Of a DNA stretch of 64,000 bases, positions 36,001 to 48,453 are shown in pieces (the first letter of the stretch is position 1; every line of letters begins with the position of its first letter). The stretch covers positions 124,001 through 188,000 of the forward strand of contig CAJNAR010000147.1 of assembly GCA_905220665.1 (NCBI GenBank), in the 5' to 3' direction. A model generated the notes under the pieces. That model did not search any database. It was not told the origin of the DNA and saw nothing but the letters and a program-made list of their open reading frames with translations. Origin of the DNA: Albugo candida. Lineage: Eukaryota; Oomycota; Peronosporomycetes; Albuginales; Albuginaceae. Position numbers and translations under genes: made by a program.

Positions 36001-39000
36001 ACGGCATCTTCGAATATTGCACATGCTGCTGGAATTGCAATTGTCTTCTTATGGTTGCTAGAGCCTACCATACCAGAAAACAATGCGGAGGGTACAAACT
36101 GGTTTCGCTTGAAGGTCGTCCTGAATTTAGTGCCGGTATCTAAGTCGACAAATATGTCGGATCGATAATCCTCCGTGTTTTTTAATTTAAACGCTTTTTC
36201 TTCCTTCTTCCAAGCGAACGAGTTATCATAGCATCTGATAATACGATATCCTCGTGCAATAGCTTCTTCCAACATAGACTGATTTTCAAAAAAAGTTGCA
36301 ATCTGTGATTCATTATGTGCCCCTGAGTAATTCTCGAATGGGTCCGCATTTTGTGACTTGCTCTCTTGGAATGATATGTAATACAATTTCAGAATGACCT
36401 GATGAGCTTTCTCATTTATTGTATGTGTAGTATGGTTTTCTTTCCAGTCATTCAGTTGTGTATGGCATTCTTGAGCAAATCGGGAGGTCAAGACTGGGGC
36501 TGCATGGGTCACATACTGATCAATGATGAGGAATGCCAAACGCGACAATGCTGTTATTGAGCCTTCACCACTGCAGTGATCTATCAGAGTATATAATAGC
36601 TTGATAAGAGAGGGTAACGCTGCATTAGCAGCAAACTCTGAATGACCCGTAAGATACGAACTGATTTCGAGGGCCAGCTGCACGCCTTTCTGCTGCGAGC
36701 TTTGCGTAGAGGATGCAATGAGCTTGTACAATATTTCCAGACCATTCATATTGTAAAACTCAGTCGCACAACTTTTTTTCGCGATAAATGTTCTGAGAAG
36801 GGTCAAACATGCCACCATAAAACCTCGATTTGGTACGCTTTCAAGATGCTTCACATCATCGTTTCTTGAATTCGATCTATCCTCTCCACGGTATGGAGAA
36901 GATGCGCCCAAGGAGATATTCATCATATTTAAAATTCCCTGTATCTCTGCTTTGCCAATCCGATTTAATCTTGGTCTGACTTTTTCGATATTGGAGACCA
37001 AGAAAATCACGACTTCTTCACTGATATTGATATCTGCACCATCACAATCAGCACAATAATTTTGTAGCTTCTGCGAGTCGATACACATCAAATCGAGCAC
37101 GTATGACATACCATTTGTATGAGATAAAAGTCTTTGTAAAAACACTATTCTGCAATCAAGAAGCCCAGCTGTTGACGAAAGTAGCCTTAGCATAGTTGTA
37201 ATAGTTGCACACTTTGCGTCATTTTTTTTACTGACTATCAAATCGGTAATTCGTCGGATTATTCTCAGAAGCCTACTTGTGAGCCTCTTAATAGTATTGG
37301 TGTTTTTATGTTGACAAATATGCTGAGATATCGTCTCCAAAGCAGGCAGTTTCGTTTCAATGACAGAGTTGATTGAGGCGATGGATGGATTCCGGTGGCA
37401 AATTCGCAGTTGAAACGCAGCCACATCAAGCCATGCGATCCAGATTACTTCTTTACACCTCCCATCAAAGACATCGTGCCACGATTTTTGCAATACTTTG
37501 TCTAATGCACCAGCTTTATCGGGAGTCCAGATATTTGTGGTGGCTGATGAAATGAGCTTTTTAGCAGCAAGCAAGATGATCTGTAAGCTAAGTCTTCGGA
37601 TGCGAAATTGTTGGATGGTGAAGTGTGACCCAGGACCTTTGCAAGTGATAAATCTCGAATCTGCGATAATATCTAATAGTCTGACCCACTTCTTTTCACT
37701 TTGCTCGTCAAATATAGAGGCATCGTTCTCACAGCGATATAACACGACGTATAAAACTATCATTGTCTTCTTATCGTCCTTGTGATCTCTTTCGAGGCTC
37801 TTCATCAAATTGTTTCCACTACTCCAAAGATCCTCTTGATTACCGAGAACACTTTTCCAAAACTCCGAGGACGATTCGTATGATTCCCTATGTATTCCCT
37901 TTTCCTCAAGTAGAGCAAGAGCTAAGGCAATAGGCTCCGATGACAAGTTGAATAACTTCTCAGCAAATAATGCTCCATGTGCATCTCGAAGAGTATCAAG
38001 AATCGCTTTGACCCATTTCACCACTTCGTCACTAATGTTGACTTTCCGATCATAGGAATAATAAGATAACGTTGCAATGCTCACCAACTCCTTGGTCACT
38101 TGATGGTGTAAAATCTCTCGCACAAATGTCCGGTTGATGTGAAGCAATCTTGTGAGAATGATGGAAGTTTGTTTGAGCACAACCCTATGCAAGCCATACG
38201 CGACTAAGGATTTGCGTTTTGAAGGCATGTCAGTGAGATTTAGCGGCGGATATGTTGGAAAGAAGTAATACTTGATGCACCATAAAGTCCAATTAAGAAG
38301 TACTTCAGCTTCTTCTAGACTCATGATCTTGGAAAGATTGCAGCTTTGTTCTTCTGTGGGTTCGACCTTTTTGTTGGAAACCCAAGATGCTAAAATTGTG
38401 ACAATAATACTAATCGATACAATTTTGCAATCACTTGATGGACGATCATGCAACATAGCCCTGATCATTCCGAGCAACTCACATTTGAATTCATCGTTGA
38501 AATTCTCATCCATGAAGGTTTCATTCTGAGCCATCAACTGCAGGTAGAAAATGAGTGCATACGCATTCTTCATATCCATACATTTCTCCCCTTTTTCGAA
38601 AGAAAGCTTTATCTGACTGAGAATTGCTTCAATTCTGATCATTCCGGTGGTTTCATGTTCACATAGAAGAAGAGTTGTACAACTCCATGCATAGGTGCTA
38701 ATAGGTAAAGCGTTGCAAATAGTCTTGTACACTTTCCACATTCGAGATCGAAGCGTCTTGGGTAGCAGATCACATCCAACAAGAGCGATTTCAGTCAAAG
38801 GAGGTAGTATCTTTCTTCTGATCCAAAACCGTAAGGAGATCTCACTGGATACAAATTCAGCAACCAAAGACAATAGGCGTTTGATAGGAACATCACATGC
38901 TACTTCTCGCTTTCTGTCAGAAATCAATAAGACGAATATTAGATCTGAACTCTGCTGAAGTTGATCAAGCAAATGCGCTTCTTCCTCTGTCGCCTCAAAA

Positions 39001-42000
39001 CTTTCTTGCTCAGGCGCTACTTCGATGGATGATATGTATTGCATCATATCGTGCATTTTGCTGATGAGAACGCGTGCCAATTGCATTGAACATGCGTTGG
39101 CATACATCGTCTTGGCTATAGAGAAGCAGTGTTGTATGATTGTTTCGTCACGAATAGGACCGAACAAGAAAAGATGCACTGCTCTTTGTAGTATTGCAGG
39201 CATTACAAGCAGATGCTTGTCACAGTCCGGTGACATGAACTTCAACGCGAGTCTAGTGCAACGTAGGCACATTTCCAGCTGTGTCAACTCATTGTATGTT
39301 TTCCCCTCCTCGGTTTCTCTACATGAAGCGAATGTAGACTGGATTTTCGTTTCTCCAATTTCTAACAAGTGCTTCATCATATTCACAACGCATTCAAAGA
39401 AGCCGGACTCATTGATTATTTTCAAGTAATCCAGTGTTGAAGATTGCTTAGCACAACTGAAGCTGTGAATGGGTCGTGTCATTCCAATAACAAATGTCTG
39501 CAAAACGAGCACCTTATCTGAAGTCTCTACGCTTTGTCGTGATAGAATCGTACATGCGGTGATAGTCCATCCTTCATCTATAAACAAGTAAATGCTTTCC
39601 GTATCCAAGCACGACAATTTGTGCACAATTTTGATCAGACTTGGCAGGGGTTGCGTCTCCTTGATTTCTGGAAGCACATCCACCATCAGGATATCGACTG
39701 CCTGTACGATCAGCGCGTATATGCCTTCCTTTGTCATTTCTATCTTCCATCTAGCGATACTTGCAGAACGATTCAATTCGCAAGCTTTTTTCGTTCCGTC
39801 GGAAGAATTTCTCCTACAGTTCATACAATCAGCATCCTTGCACGCTGGTATGAGAAGGGTATCAATACAGCGCCTGATTGCGTAGAAGCAGCATTGCATG
39901 ACGCGAGTCATTGTAGACTTTGTTGCTGTATTTGCATTGACTCCATACAGCATATTTTTGATAATTCTGACCAAATAGACACATATCGAGGTTTCTTTTA
40001 GTCGTAAAGCGTGTTCGCGGACATGCGTCAGACATGCGACAACAGTGCACGAAGTTTCTAGAGACTCCAAAAAAGCTTCGCTCCTTACAGAAATCGAGTC
40101 TACTATGCCTGATACTTGCGTTTTCGATTTCTCAGCACTGAGTCGCTCCCCTGTTATAAGAATTCCAAGTGTTTTTAGTACATCAACATACTGTTGAACA
40201 TCGAGCCCAGTTGTTAGCTTCGCAAGCAACTCAGCCAAGCAACCCTGATTGATCCCTGGCGCTTGTCCTCCTGGCTTCGTGAGTAACTCAAACGGAGTGT
40301 TCAAATTCCAGTGGTGCTTATAGAGCGGACGACTGATAAGCGGAATTATTCCTTGCTCCACAAAATGATCTCTCACATCATCGAATTGCTAAAAAACACC
40401 ATATCAAAATCAGTACCATTAATATCTCACGGAAAACGCAAATTCGAGAAACCTACGACAAGTGACCATAAGAGTGCAAACAATAGAGAAGTAATTCTGG
40501 AATTATGTATCGTTGCTCGAAAGAGGCGCATGACTTCTTTTATCACTTTTTTTGACATCATAAGGCTGTGATGTATTGGGATCGGAAAGATACAAAGTAA
40601 AGCCTTGACGGTTTCTTCGTGATAAACACTGGCCTTTAGTGTGAGTTGCGACTTAAAACGTGTTTCCACTATCGTTTCTGCCAGGGTCGAAGCACAACTT
40701 GTTTCGAGAAAAACATTAGCATCATACAACGTCGCCAAAAGCTTGATCAAAGCTGTCGTCGTGCGAGAATATTTGGATTGTTTGGAAAAAATAGCTGAGC
40801 ATGTATTTTGCAAACATAAATGCTGAATCAAGGCCCCGCAATTCACTTTAATTGCCATGACTCTGATAGCCGATATAATATGGTAGCAATAATCATCCAC
40901 GATGCCTGGAATGTGACTCTGTATGAAGCTCAATAGAACGTTTATACCATGATACTCTTGGGACACAAAAGCACAGCACAGGAAATTGTGACTTGTATTG
41001 GAGAGAAGTGTGCACAAATGCTGGAAAGTCATTGCCAGTGGGATCGCGATAGCCGCGCTGCTCATCACACTTCCATTGGTCAGTATTTGAAGGAGATATT
41101 GAAGCCCACCTGCATCGACAAACTTTGCTGCAAGCCGTCTCCACAATGTAGCCATTGCTAGCATCCAAAAGGCATCCAGTGTTCCTACCCCAGCTACTTC
41201 TGTTGATCGTTTTTTACTAGGGCTATCATTTGATTTTGAGATCGTCTGTAGTAACTTCACCGCCTCATCGATGGAAAGTTCTAAGGAGTGACCAAGGTAG
41301 GTGGTAGCGCCGTCTTCATCGAGCTAGACGAGCAACTGCGCGTTAATTAATTTAGTAAAATCGTTTAGTTGAAATCGTCACCTGAGTGTATTCTACACCG
41401 TCGACTAGATTGTGCATTGCTTGGGCAACCGTTGATACAGCAAACACTAGGGTATGTTCTGCTTTGTCCGGCTGTCCATTTGCCATTAGAATTCTACCAT
41501 ACAAAAAGAAAAAACGCTTTGAAGGTTGATATCAAAAAGTCCAAGGCTACGAGCTCACTGATTGATGATTTTTTTTGCCGCTGCGCAAAAAAATGAGCTG
41601 ACTTCATCCAAATCTTCCATGGTGCGTGCCAGAATGCTCAGTATCAGCCCAGATACGCTAATATCGATATTCGGACTATCCTCTCGAGATAATAACTGAT
41701 CGATACATTTCAAAGATGAGTGCATCAGATTCGATGACTTGGAGTGCAGGAACTATCACGGAGAAATTCTGAATCAATAATCGTCTAAAAACGAGCTCGA
41801 TTTGCGCCGTCGTACCATGATTTGTGCGACAATATCAATAAATTTGTGGTGGAGAGATGCTGCTAGTTTTTCTGTCAGCAAAGCAATCCGGCACAACGCC
41901 ATTACCGCACTGTGTAAACAGCTTTCTTGTTTCAATTCATCATCGGTAGGGTTCTTCACAATCATCTCAAAAATTTCAGGTAGATCTATGATTAATAGTG

Positions 42001-42431
42001 ACACAGTAGGATTATCATCACATTATGTGGAATTTCATACCAGAAGATATAAGCAGATGCGATAAATCCCTTGTCGTGCTGTCGTCGAAATGAAGCATTG
42101 CGTTTAGCATTTCAAGGCATGCATTTATCAGCTTGATGCTGTGATTTTGCGCTCTCATCGCATTCAAAATATTTATGACAGCTCCGGATGACATTAAAGC
42201 GATTAAAGTTGCGCTGCTTTTCAATGTGGGCTTTGACTGCTTGGTGAATTGTATTAATGCCTTCGTGAGGAGTGTCACCGACTTTGTAAGAATTCTTTCG
42301 CAGTTATGATGTGTGGTAATTGATTTGATCAGTAAAGCCATTTGTGCATCTATCTCCAAAAGGTTCTCAAAAAGCAAATCATTATTCGGAACGTCAGTCC
42401 CCGATTCCGCCAAAGGAAAACTTCGACTCAT
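33045..42431 (-). CDS. Giant helical-repeat (HEAT/armadillo-like) protein with PH-like C-terminus
   Basis: I do not recognise a named family. Six exons (42431-42041, 41985-41816, 41752-41559, 41493-41382, 41323-40457, 40388-33045) give 3025 residues, the largest product here. Nearly the whole chain is amphipathic helices with Leu/Ile/Val spacing of HEAT or armadillo type, for example LVSIATLSYYS, VVDCIVNLGCHSQ and LRLSMSFLSCLF, and no catalytic motif is seen. The last about 150 residues are beta-rich (EYFIFRSIAVTEDATFWDIF...RYVHLLVRQESIVLEALSSES) and end SEWKNALQTLL, like a PH domain terminal helix. The architecture suggests a large scaffold at a membrane, an inference. Introns 41753-41815 and 40389-40456 have alternative donors. 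Confidence 0.8.
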
Positions 42432-42962
42432 TGTACTTTCAATTATGTCTCTTCAAGTAGAGTTACGACATCAAGCATCGACACAATTGTTAGACACTCC
42501 TCTTCGGGTGTAAATTTAGCACAAGAAGTCTCGCCAGCAGCGGTGCGACGACTTAGGTAAAGCTTGTTGATTTGGCGCGCACAGGTATCTTTGGCATCAA
42601 GCGATGTTGCTCAGAGGCTATGAGTAATGAGCTGCTTAACTCTGCTATATATTGATCATTCCTCCTCAAACGTAAAGCTCTCTTAATTGGTACCTAACAA
42701 GTTGACGATTATTTTCCTACTGCTTTGACCGACTCGGCTAGATATGTATAAATATGCGGTGCATCGCACTTGAACAGTTCATTCTAGCGCAGGTTGATAA
42801 TTAGAATCCCCAAAAGATGCGAGTGATGTGAGAATGTAATGATCGATTGATGTAAGCAGTGAAGACAGGTCGACTTGGCAAGTATTTTCAGCTCGTACAA
42901 AATTCTTTATATTTAGTCCATCTGCAAAAATAGCTGTAGAAATACATTCACTTCATAAGTAC
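42432..42962. other. Divergent intergenic region
   Basis: About 0.53 kb between the giant gene start (-) and the CFAP97-like start (+). An initiator-like TTCACTTCATAAG lies just before the ATG at 42963. No gene is seen. Confidence 0.5.
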
Positions 42963-44435
42963 ATGGATCGTGCGAGACGTGCAGAGCCTTACAGCAATGC
43001 TACAATATGGGCACGAGGGATTGCCAAAAATATGGCTGGGCATCTCGATCGTGTAGCAAGAATGCATAGTTGTGTGGACACTGGATCTTCTTGCAGCATT
43101 CATTTACCGCAATTTCATTTAGGATCAAAATCACTTGGTGAAAAGAGTAAGGCTGGATTGGTAAAAAGCAGAAGCAAGGTTGATGAAGAGCTATGTCAAT
43201 CGCGAGCCAAAAATGTCGATGTGCATTTAGCAAAACTGGGTAGTAAACACACCTTGAAGCAACCTCGATTGCTTGCAAAATTACCAAGCACTTCGAAGAC
43301 GGAATGCAGTGCCAGTCAGAGCTCACGAAATTCGTGTGACAGGATATATGATAATGGACATAGCTTGAATCATCAATATAATTCTGGGAAAGGTTTACAA
43401 CGGAGTCGAGCACATCTGCGCATATGGGAAGAAAATCAAATGATTCTGAAACGCATACTTGCAACCAAATCGACACTTAATAGTAAAAAGTGGGAAGAAG
43501 ACGAAAAACGCAACAAGAAATGGTTAAGAATGCAGGAAAAACGTCGGCGAGCACTGCAGCAAGAACTCGAATTTGCCCAATCCTGTACTCTATCACCGCT
43601 TCGGAGTCAGAAAGAATCAAGTACAATAGCTGTTCCCATTACCAACTCAACGTACCCTCTGACCGCGTATGATCAAAATATAGAGCTTGCGCCTGGTAAA
43701 TACGAGCGTCCACCGAAAGACCAGCTAGCTATAAGTACACAGTCTCATTTCCAAGACAAGTTTATTGGAAGTAGCTCTCAGAGAGATTGCGCTGAGCAGG
43801 AGGCTCAAGAAGGAGATAAACTGTCTGGTGAAGACACAAAGCTGGGCCCTAGGCAAGCGCATGGAAGAGAGAACGATTTTTTATTGCACGAGGTTGATCA
43901 AAACAATTTGCAAATTTGTGAATTACAACATCGGCTCACCGTCGAATGTCGCACAGAACTCGATTTTGGTAGGTCATTAGCTCAGGAAGCTCCTATGGCA
44001 ATACGTTCGAATTTCGATAATAATAGTTGCCTTGAAGATATCAGACAAGTACAATCTCATGAAACATTAAGTGAATCCATGGTTGTATCCATTGCATCAG
44101 CAAGAGCAAACAAAGACGATAAATATGGTGGTGAGATCACCGTATTACCGATACCTGAAGGTTGTAGGTCCAATACACATACTTCGAGTCCCTTTGGTGT
44201 TTTTCCTCATACTGTAGCACTGAATCAACAGTTAGCGCATCCTTCTGACTCTGATGCTAATAATTTACTCGACGTCAGGACTATGGTGAATGAAACCAGC
44301 ACGACAAACCCTGTGGTCCAGGAAGATTTATCCGAGATTTTTTCTGGCAGTTCTTCACCAATTAGATCTGATAAGCAGGAGGAGTCTTACCATCAAGACG
44401 AAGAATCTGACTATTACGGTGAGGAGTTTGATTAA
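42963..44435 (+). CDS. CFAP97/KIAA1430-like protein
   Basis: Single exon of 490 residues, mostly low-complexity. The only recognisable block is near residues 148-195: RAHLRIWEENQMILKRILATK, S..NSKKWEEDEKRNKKWLRMQEKRRR. This fits the CFAP97 (KIAA1430/Hemingway) pattern of a helix with EN..LL.+IL..K, then W..D and a basic helix. CFAP97 proteins are linked to cilia and flagella, which would fit a zoosporic oomycete. The C-terminus is acidic (EESDYYGEEFD). The family match is by motif only and modest. The rest could be a rapidly evolving disordered protein. Confidence 0.5.
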   Translation: MDRARRAEPYSNATIWARGIAKNMAGHLDRVARMHSCVDTGSSCSIHLPQFHLGSKSLGEKSKAGLVKSRSKVDEELCQSRAKNVDVHLAKLGSKHTLKQPRLLAKLPSTSKTECSASQSSRNSCDRIYDNGHSLNHQYNSGKGLQRSRAHLRIWEENQMILKRILATKSTLNSKKWEEDEKRNKKWLRMQEKRRRALQQELEFAQSCTLSPLRSQKESSTIAVPITNSTYPLTAYDQNIELAPGKYERPPKDQLAISTQSHFQDKFIGSSSQRDCAEQEAQEGDKLSGEDTKLGPRQAHGRENDFLLHEVDQNNLQICELQHRLTVECRTELDFGRSLAQEAPMAIRSNFDNNSCLEDIRQVQSHETLSESMVVSIASARANKDDKYGGEITVLPIPEGCRSNTHTSSPFGVFPHTVALNQQLAHPSDSDANNLLDVRTMVNETSTTNPVVQEDLSEIFSGSSSPIRSDKQEESYHQDEESDYYGEEFD

Positions 44436-44958
44436 GCGATGGAGACTTATAGTATATGATGTAGGTATAATCTATAAATCCAGCAATTTGAGAACATAAG
44501 TCGCATACTGGTTTATTATCAGGAAAAATCAACAAACTCTGTCAGTATCAAGGCCGTTTTGAGCCGCTACACGATACAATATTCTGCTTACCCAATCAAT
44601 CATGCAAGTGAATTTTACACGCTACTGTATAAAGATGGCACAATGATTCTGGTACTTTCCGTGCATGATCAAGCCATTCTTTTTAGGGAATATGCAGCTG
44701 CAATTACACATTATAACTAAACGTAAACAGCTATTCTGGTTTGCCCGGATAGTCGCGCGCGAAAATCAGGATTTCAGTGGATCGGCCGTAATCAGAACCA
44801 TTCGCAATGGCATAGAATATGCTAGTAATTTACCGCTACATCGCTAATCACAATTAGGAGCGAAGCTGCACGCCTAATATGCCATCGACAACATGTTTAT
44901 CGCTTCTTGGCTGTGTGAAACAGTGAACGTATATTTAACTTAATCAACAGTACATGCA
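44436..44958. other. Convergent intergenic region
   Basis: About 0.52 kb between the CFAP97-like stop and the VTI1 stop. A 60-codon frame at 44665-44847 is not recognised. Confidence 0.45.
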
Positions 44959-45827
44959 TTAGTGCAGCGCTTCGACGGGGTGAACACCGCGGTCTTGCTC
45001 TGATTTTCGGTAACCAAATTTGAAGTAGAGAATCAGCAGGGCACCGACGATTATTGTGGCTGCCAAAACAAATAAAGCTACTCGTTGACGTCTGTCACGT
45101 GATAGCATCCTTCGAATAATGCTACCACCATGCTGCTGTGAGTCGAGTACAGACTTGACTTTGAGATGAGCGTCTTCAATTTGGTTTTTGTTCCGACCCA
45201 ATGCGTCTGTGATTGTCACCGCTACCATGAGTGGTTAGACAGATAGTCGTATATGGAAACCAGTAGCGAAATATTCACCAACTTCCTCAATTTCTGCAGC
45301 GGCTCGCTTCGCCTCGCTGAGTTTCTCCGTCGTGCCCATCAGTCTAATTTGATGTTGAAATGATCATACGATCAAATTAGCCCACACGATGCATCCTTAC
45401 TTGATTGTTGCATCTTTCATCTGGTCTCTTGCTGGAGTCTCGTCTCGAACGAAACTGTGACTCGATGAGTTTGCTGATTTTTCAAATCTGGCGGCCAAAG
45501 ATCGTATTTTATCTTGATAATCTTGTACCTTGATGCTCAGCGCTTTTCGCTCATTTGAGTCGACTCCGTGTAGCTCAATTTTCATTTGTTGACTCTATTG
45601 GTGCAGTCATGCATAATCACATTCAAGTGCGAAGACATATCAAGTGCATACAAGCGCATCGGCCTTCTCCAAGAGTTTTTTTAATTCTAGTACACCAAAT
45701 CATGAAAATTTGCAGAAAATTCTTCATTATTCTCACCTGCACGCTTCAAATGTGTCTCGCATAGCTGTGAAATCTGACTCAGCAACATGAGTAGTTCGCT
45801 TTCATAAGCATCAAAAATCGCCGACAT
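44959..45827 (-). CDS. VTI1: Qb-SNARE VTI1
   Basis: VTI1-type Qb-SNAREs act in Golgi-endosome-vacuole fusion. Five exons (45827-45737, 45686-45652, 45594-45401, 45343-45279, 45221-44959) give 215 residues. The N-terminal Habc region reads MSAIFDAYESEL, then LKKLLEKADALSQQMKIELHGVDSNERKAL, close to the family LIKQMELE pattern. The SNARE motif (LMGTTEKLSEAKRAAAEIEEV through IIRRMLSRD) precedes a single membrane anchor (about 176-195) with RRQR before it. A lumenal tail of about 20 residues follows, longer than usual. By alignment to human VTI1A as I recall it, the ionic zero-layer residue is Asn (GRNKNQ) rather than Asp or Gln. Confidence 0.87.
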
Positions 45828-47294
45828 GCTGATTAGAATAGATTTGTAATTAACAAATTCAGGGCTAGAAGGATGGCAGCAGAAATGATGTGGTGTCAGC
45901 TTAGTCGACCGCCATCATGTAGAATAAGCCTTTGCTAGCATGACTTTAAGATCTCGTGGGATGGACAATACTGTCGAGCATGATTAAAAGTGGCGAAATT
46001 TGCCTCGTAGTTCCAGATGTAACATTTTCCGAAATTTAGTATTCACTCAAAATCACCGTAAAACTCTTAACTCATTTTCGCCATAGCTGGGTTCGATCGA
46101 TTAGCTACGTCTAATGACCCTCATGTCATGAAATTTGACCATATGCATGATTTACGAAAATTTGGGGGCATCACAAGTGGTAAGAAGCTGACAATAGTCC
46201 TTCTAACTAGGCTACTGCTTCATGTCTTATGGCAATGTCGGCCACTAACATGGAAAGTTAAAAAAAGCGCTGCATGCTGTAGTGCATAGTTTCCATCCAA
46301 CTAAGGAGATGTGAGGTCACTTGGCCATATATCGAGAATGGGTGATATCAAAAATTATTAAAGCTCACGCATTGGTATTACTGACTTGCGCTAGACTAAG
46401 ACCACGGCATGAATACCAGCATCGATCTGGATTTCAGCATCAGCACATGATCACTGTCGTGCTGAACGCGACACTATGATTGCTTCATCACACCGGTTCA
46501 TGTGCCTTTATTTTCTGCTCTCCCGGAACTTTCCTTGGCAAATGCGCTGGAAGTATCGACTCCGAACTTTGCTATTCGCACGCTACCATGTTCATATCTG
46601 CGATAAATCTCTCCATTATGCAGAGTGACCCGAATAGAAGTAATGTTCTGCTTCTCATCATGTACGTTGTCGAGCAAGTATTCCGATCTGATCGTCGCAT
46701 TCGAATATTGTTTTGCACTGATCTTGTTCATAAGCGCAAGTTGCTTCATCGCGCTCACATTACGATGATTCATTTGGATTGATGCACACCATATGATCCT
46801 CGCAAGGATTAGTAAGTATTTGCAGATCATCGATCGTATCACCTCAAACACCACCTGGATACTAAGCGTCGCTTGATAACTAATCCATATTTACTTCGCT
46901 GCTAGACGTTTCATCTCTTTCAAAAAATACATCGTAAAGCATAATTCGAAGGAAGTAAAACACCAGTCAATCCATCTACTTTTTGTCCGACGCTTGAGTG
47001 ACCATGTCTGCGCCATAAATTCTTTTCATAAGCAGCATTTTACTGGATACGCTCGCTAAATAAATGATACTACGTTTCAGAATTCAAACATGCGCGTTCA
47101 ATGTCAATTCTGCGAACCGAACATTGATTTAGAGTTAGTGATCCAGTGCGTAGCATGGGTTAGTGCAAGTACGTGTTCTCTTTGAGCTTCACGATGAATT
47201 CTCTTTGATTAGCCAATTTCAATACAATATTCGATCGATCGACAGTGTATGCAGCCCGGTCTTAAGTCTATCTAATTATTACAAATCCTACATG
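45828..47294. other. Unresolved 1.5-kb region, possible small or decayed genes
   Basis: No complete gene could be assembled. Three protein-like stretches are visible. A minus-strand frame at 46498-46854 ends with a plausible domain segment (ITSIRVTLHNGEIYRRYEHG...AKFGVD). A minus-strand frame near 46886-46970 ends ...LRIMLYDVFFERDETSSSEVNMD. A plus-strand ATG at 47091 opens MRVQCQFCEPNIDLELVIQ with a CxxC pair. They may be exons of one or two genes with introns I could not place, or remnants. Confidence 0.3.
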
Positions 47295-48331
47295 TCAGTC
47301 ATTCATTTCTTGATCGGAATCTGCTTCAATAACAAGTTCCAACTCATTTGCTTGCTTCTCTGCTGTTTTTTTGAGTAGAGTCAACTTCTTCTCAACATCA
47401 TCAAGTTGCTCTTGAAGATGAAACTCATGCTTTGATTGTCGTTTGAGCTTTTTGAGCAGCGTACGGCATTTATTGAAGCAGTCCAAGGCTTCCTCACACT
47501 CACCTAGCTTCTGATGACAAGTTGCTAGCAGAAACCAAACCTCTGCGTCCTCATCATCCTCATTTACAACATCTTCCATAATATCACACGCTTGCTCGTA
47601 CATGTCCACTTCAATGAGTAATTTACCAGTGACTATACGAAATACAGAGTCTGGCATCAAATTATCATCTTGTAGCTCCATAATTCGACGATATGTTTTT
47701 TCCAGCCAACCGATCGCTTCTTGTGTACGTTGTTGCGTAAGCCTAAGATTTGCAAGTGCTTGCGTAGGTTCCGGAAGACCAACATCGTACTGCAAGGCTG
47801 ATTTAAAAGCCTCCTCGCATTTTCTTTCAGCGTCTTCAGAATCGCATAAGTCGGTCATGTAAAGCTCACCAAGGGCGCAATATGCCGCACATATCTGTTT
47901 TTTTGTTGTGAATACGTCGTCTATCTAAACCAAGAAATAAAGCAAGTCAAATTACAATAATATTGCGTCCTACATAATGATTGTCATACATTTGAATTGA
48001 TCGCTTCCAGTTCTTGCTTCAAGAAATGAATACCTTGCTCTGTGTACTCTTGAGCTTTCTCTCCATACATCATCTGGGCCGCATTCAGCCATTTGGTAGG
48101 ATTATCTGCTGGTGCGATCTTGATACTATTCTCACACGCTTGTAAAGCACGCTCGGAGTCATGAATTTCTGTTGCTAATTCGCTGATGGTGTCCAGGATT
48201 TTGGTATTATTTGGCTCTAGCAGCAAAGCCTTTTCAAAAAATCGAATTGCAACCTCGGGTTGACATTGGTCAATAAGTTCTTCTCCTTTCGCCACCAATT
48301 CTTTCGCCGCATAATTCTTCGTTGGACCCAT
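47295..48331 (-). CDS. ACL4: TPR protein, ACL4-type assembly chaperone of ribosomal protein uL4
   Basis: Acl4 binds newly made Rpl4 (uL4) and protects it until it joins pre-60S particles. Two exons (48331-47990 and 47924-47295) give 323 residues built of TPR-like helices. Diagnostic stretches are LEPNNTKILDTISELATEIHD, the tract AAYCALGEL-YMTDLC, EAFKSALQYD, EPTQALANLRLTQQRTQEAIGWL, PDSVFRIVTGKLLIEVDMYEQA and the DEDAEVWFLLATCHQKLGE segment. These match the order and wording of the Acl4 family. The C-terminus is charged and acidic. An in-frame ATG at 48394 would add 21 residues. It lies only 60 bp from the upstream gene's stop, so 48331 is preferred. Confidence 0.72.
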
Positions 48332-48453
48332 AATCCGACGACGGCGGACCAAGGACCAGTCGAATCGGATAATGTGTACCACATCATATTCCAAAAAAAG
48401 AAACAGTTTGTGAAAAGCCCACTTTTATTCTTGTTTTTACAATTATAAGCTTT

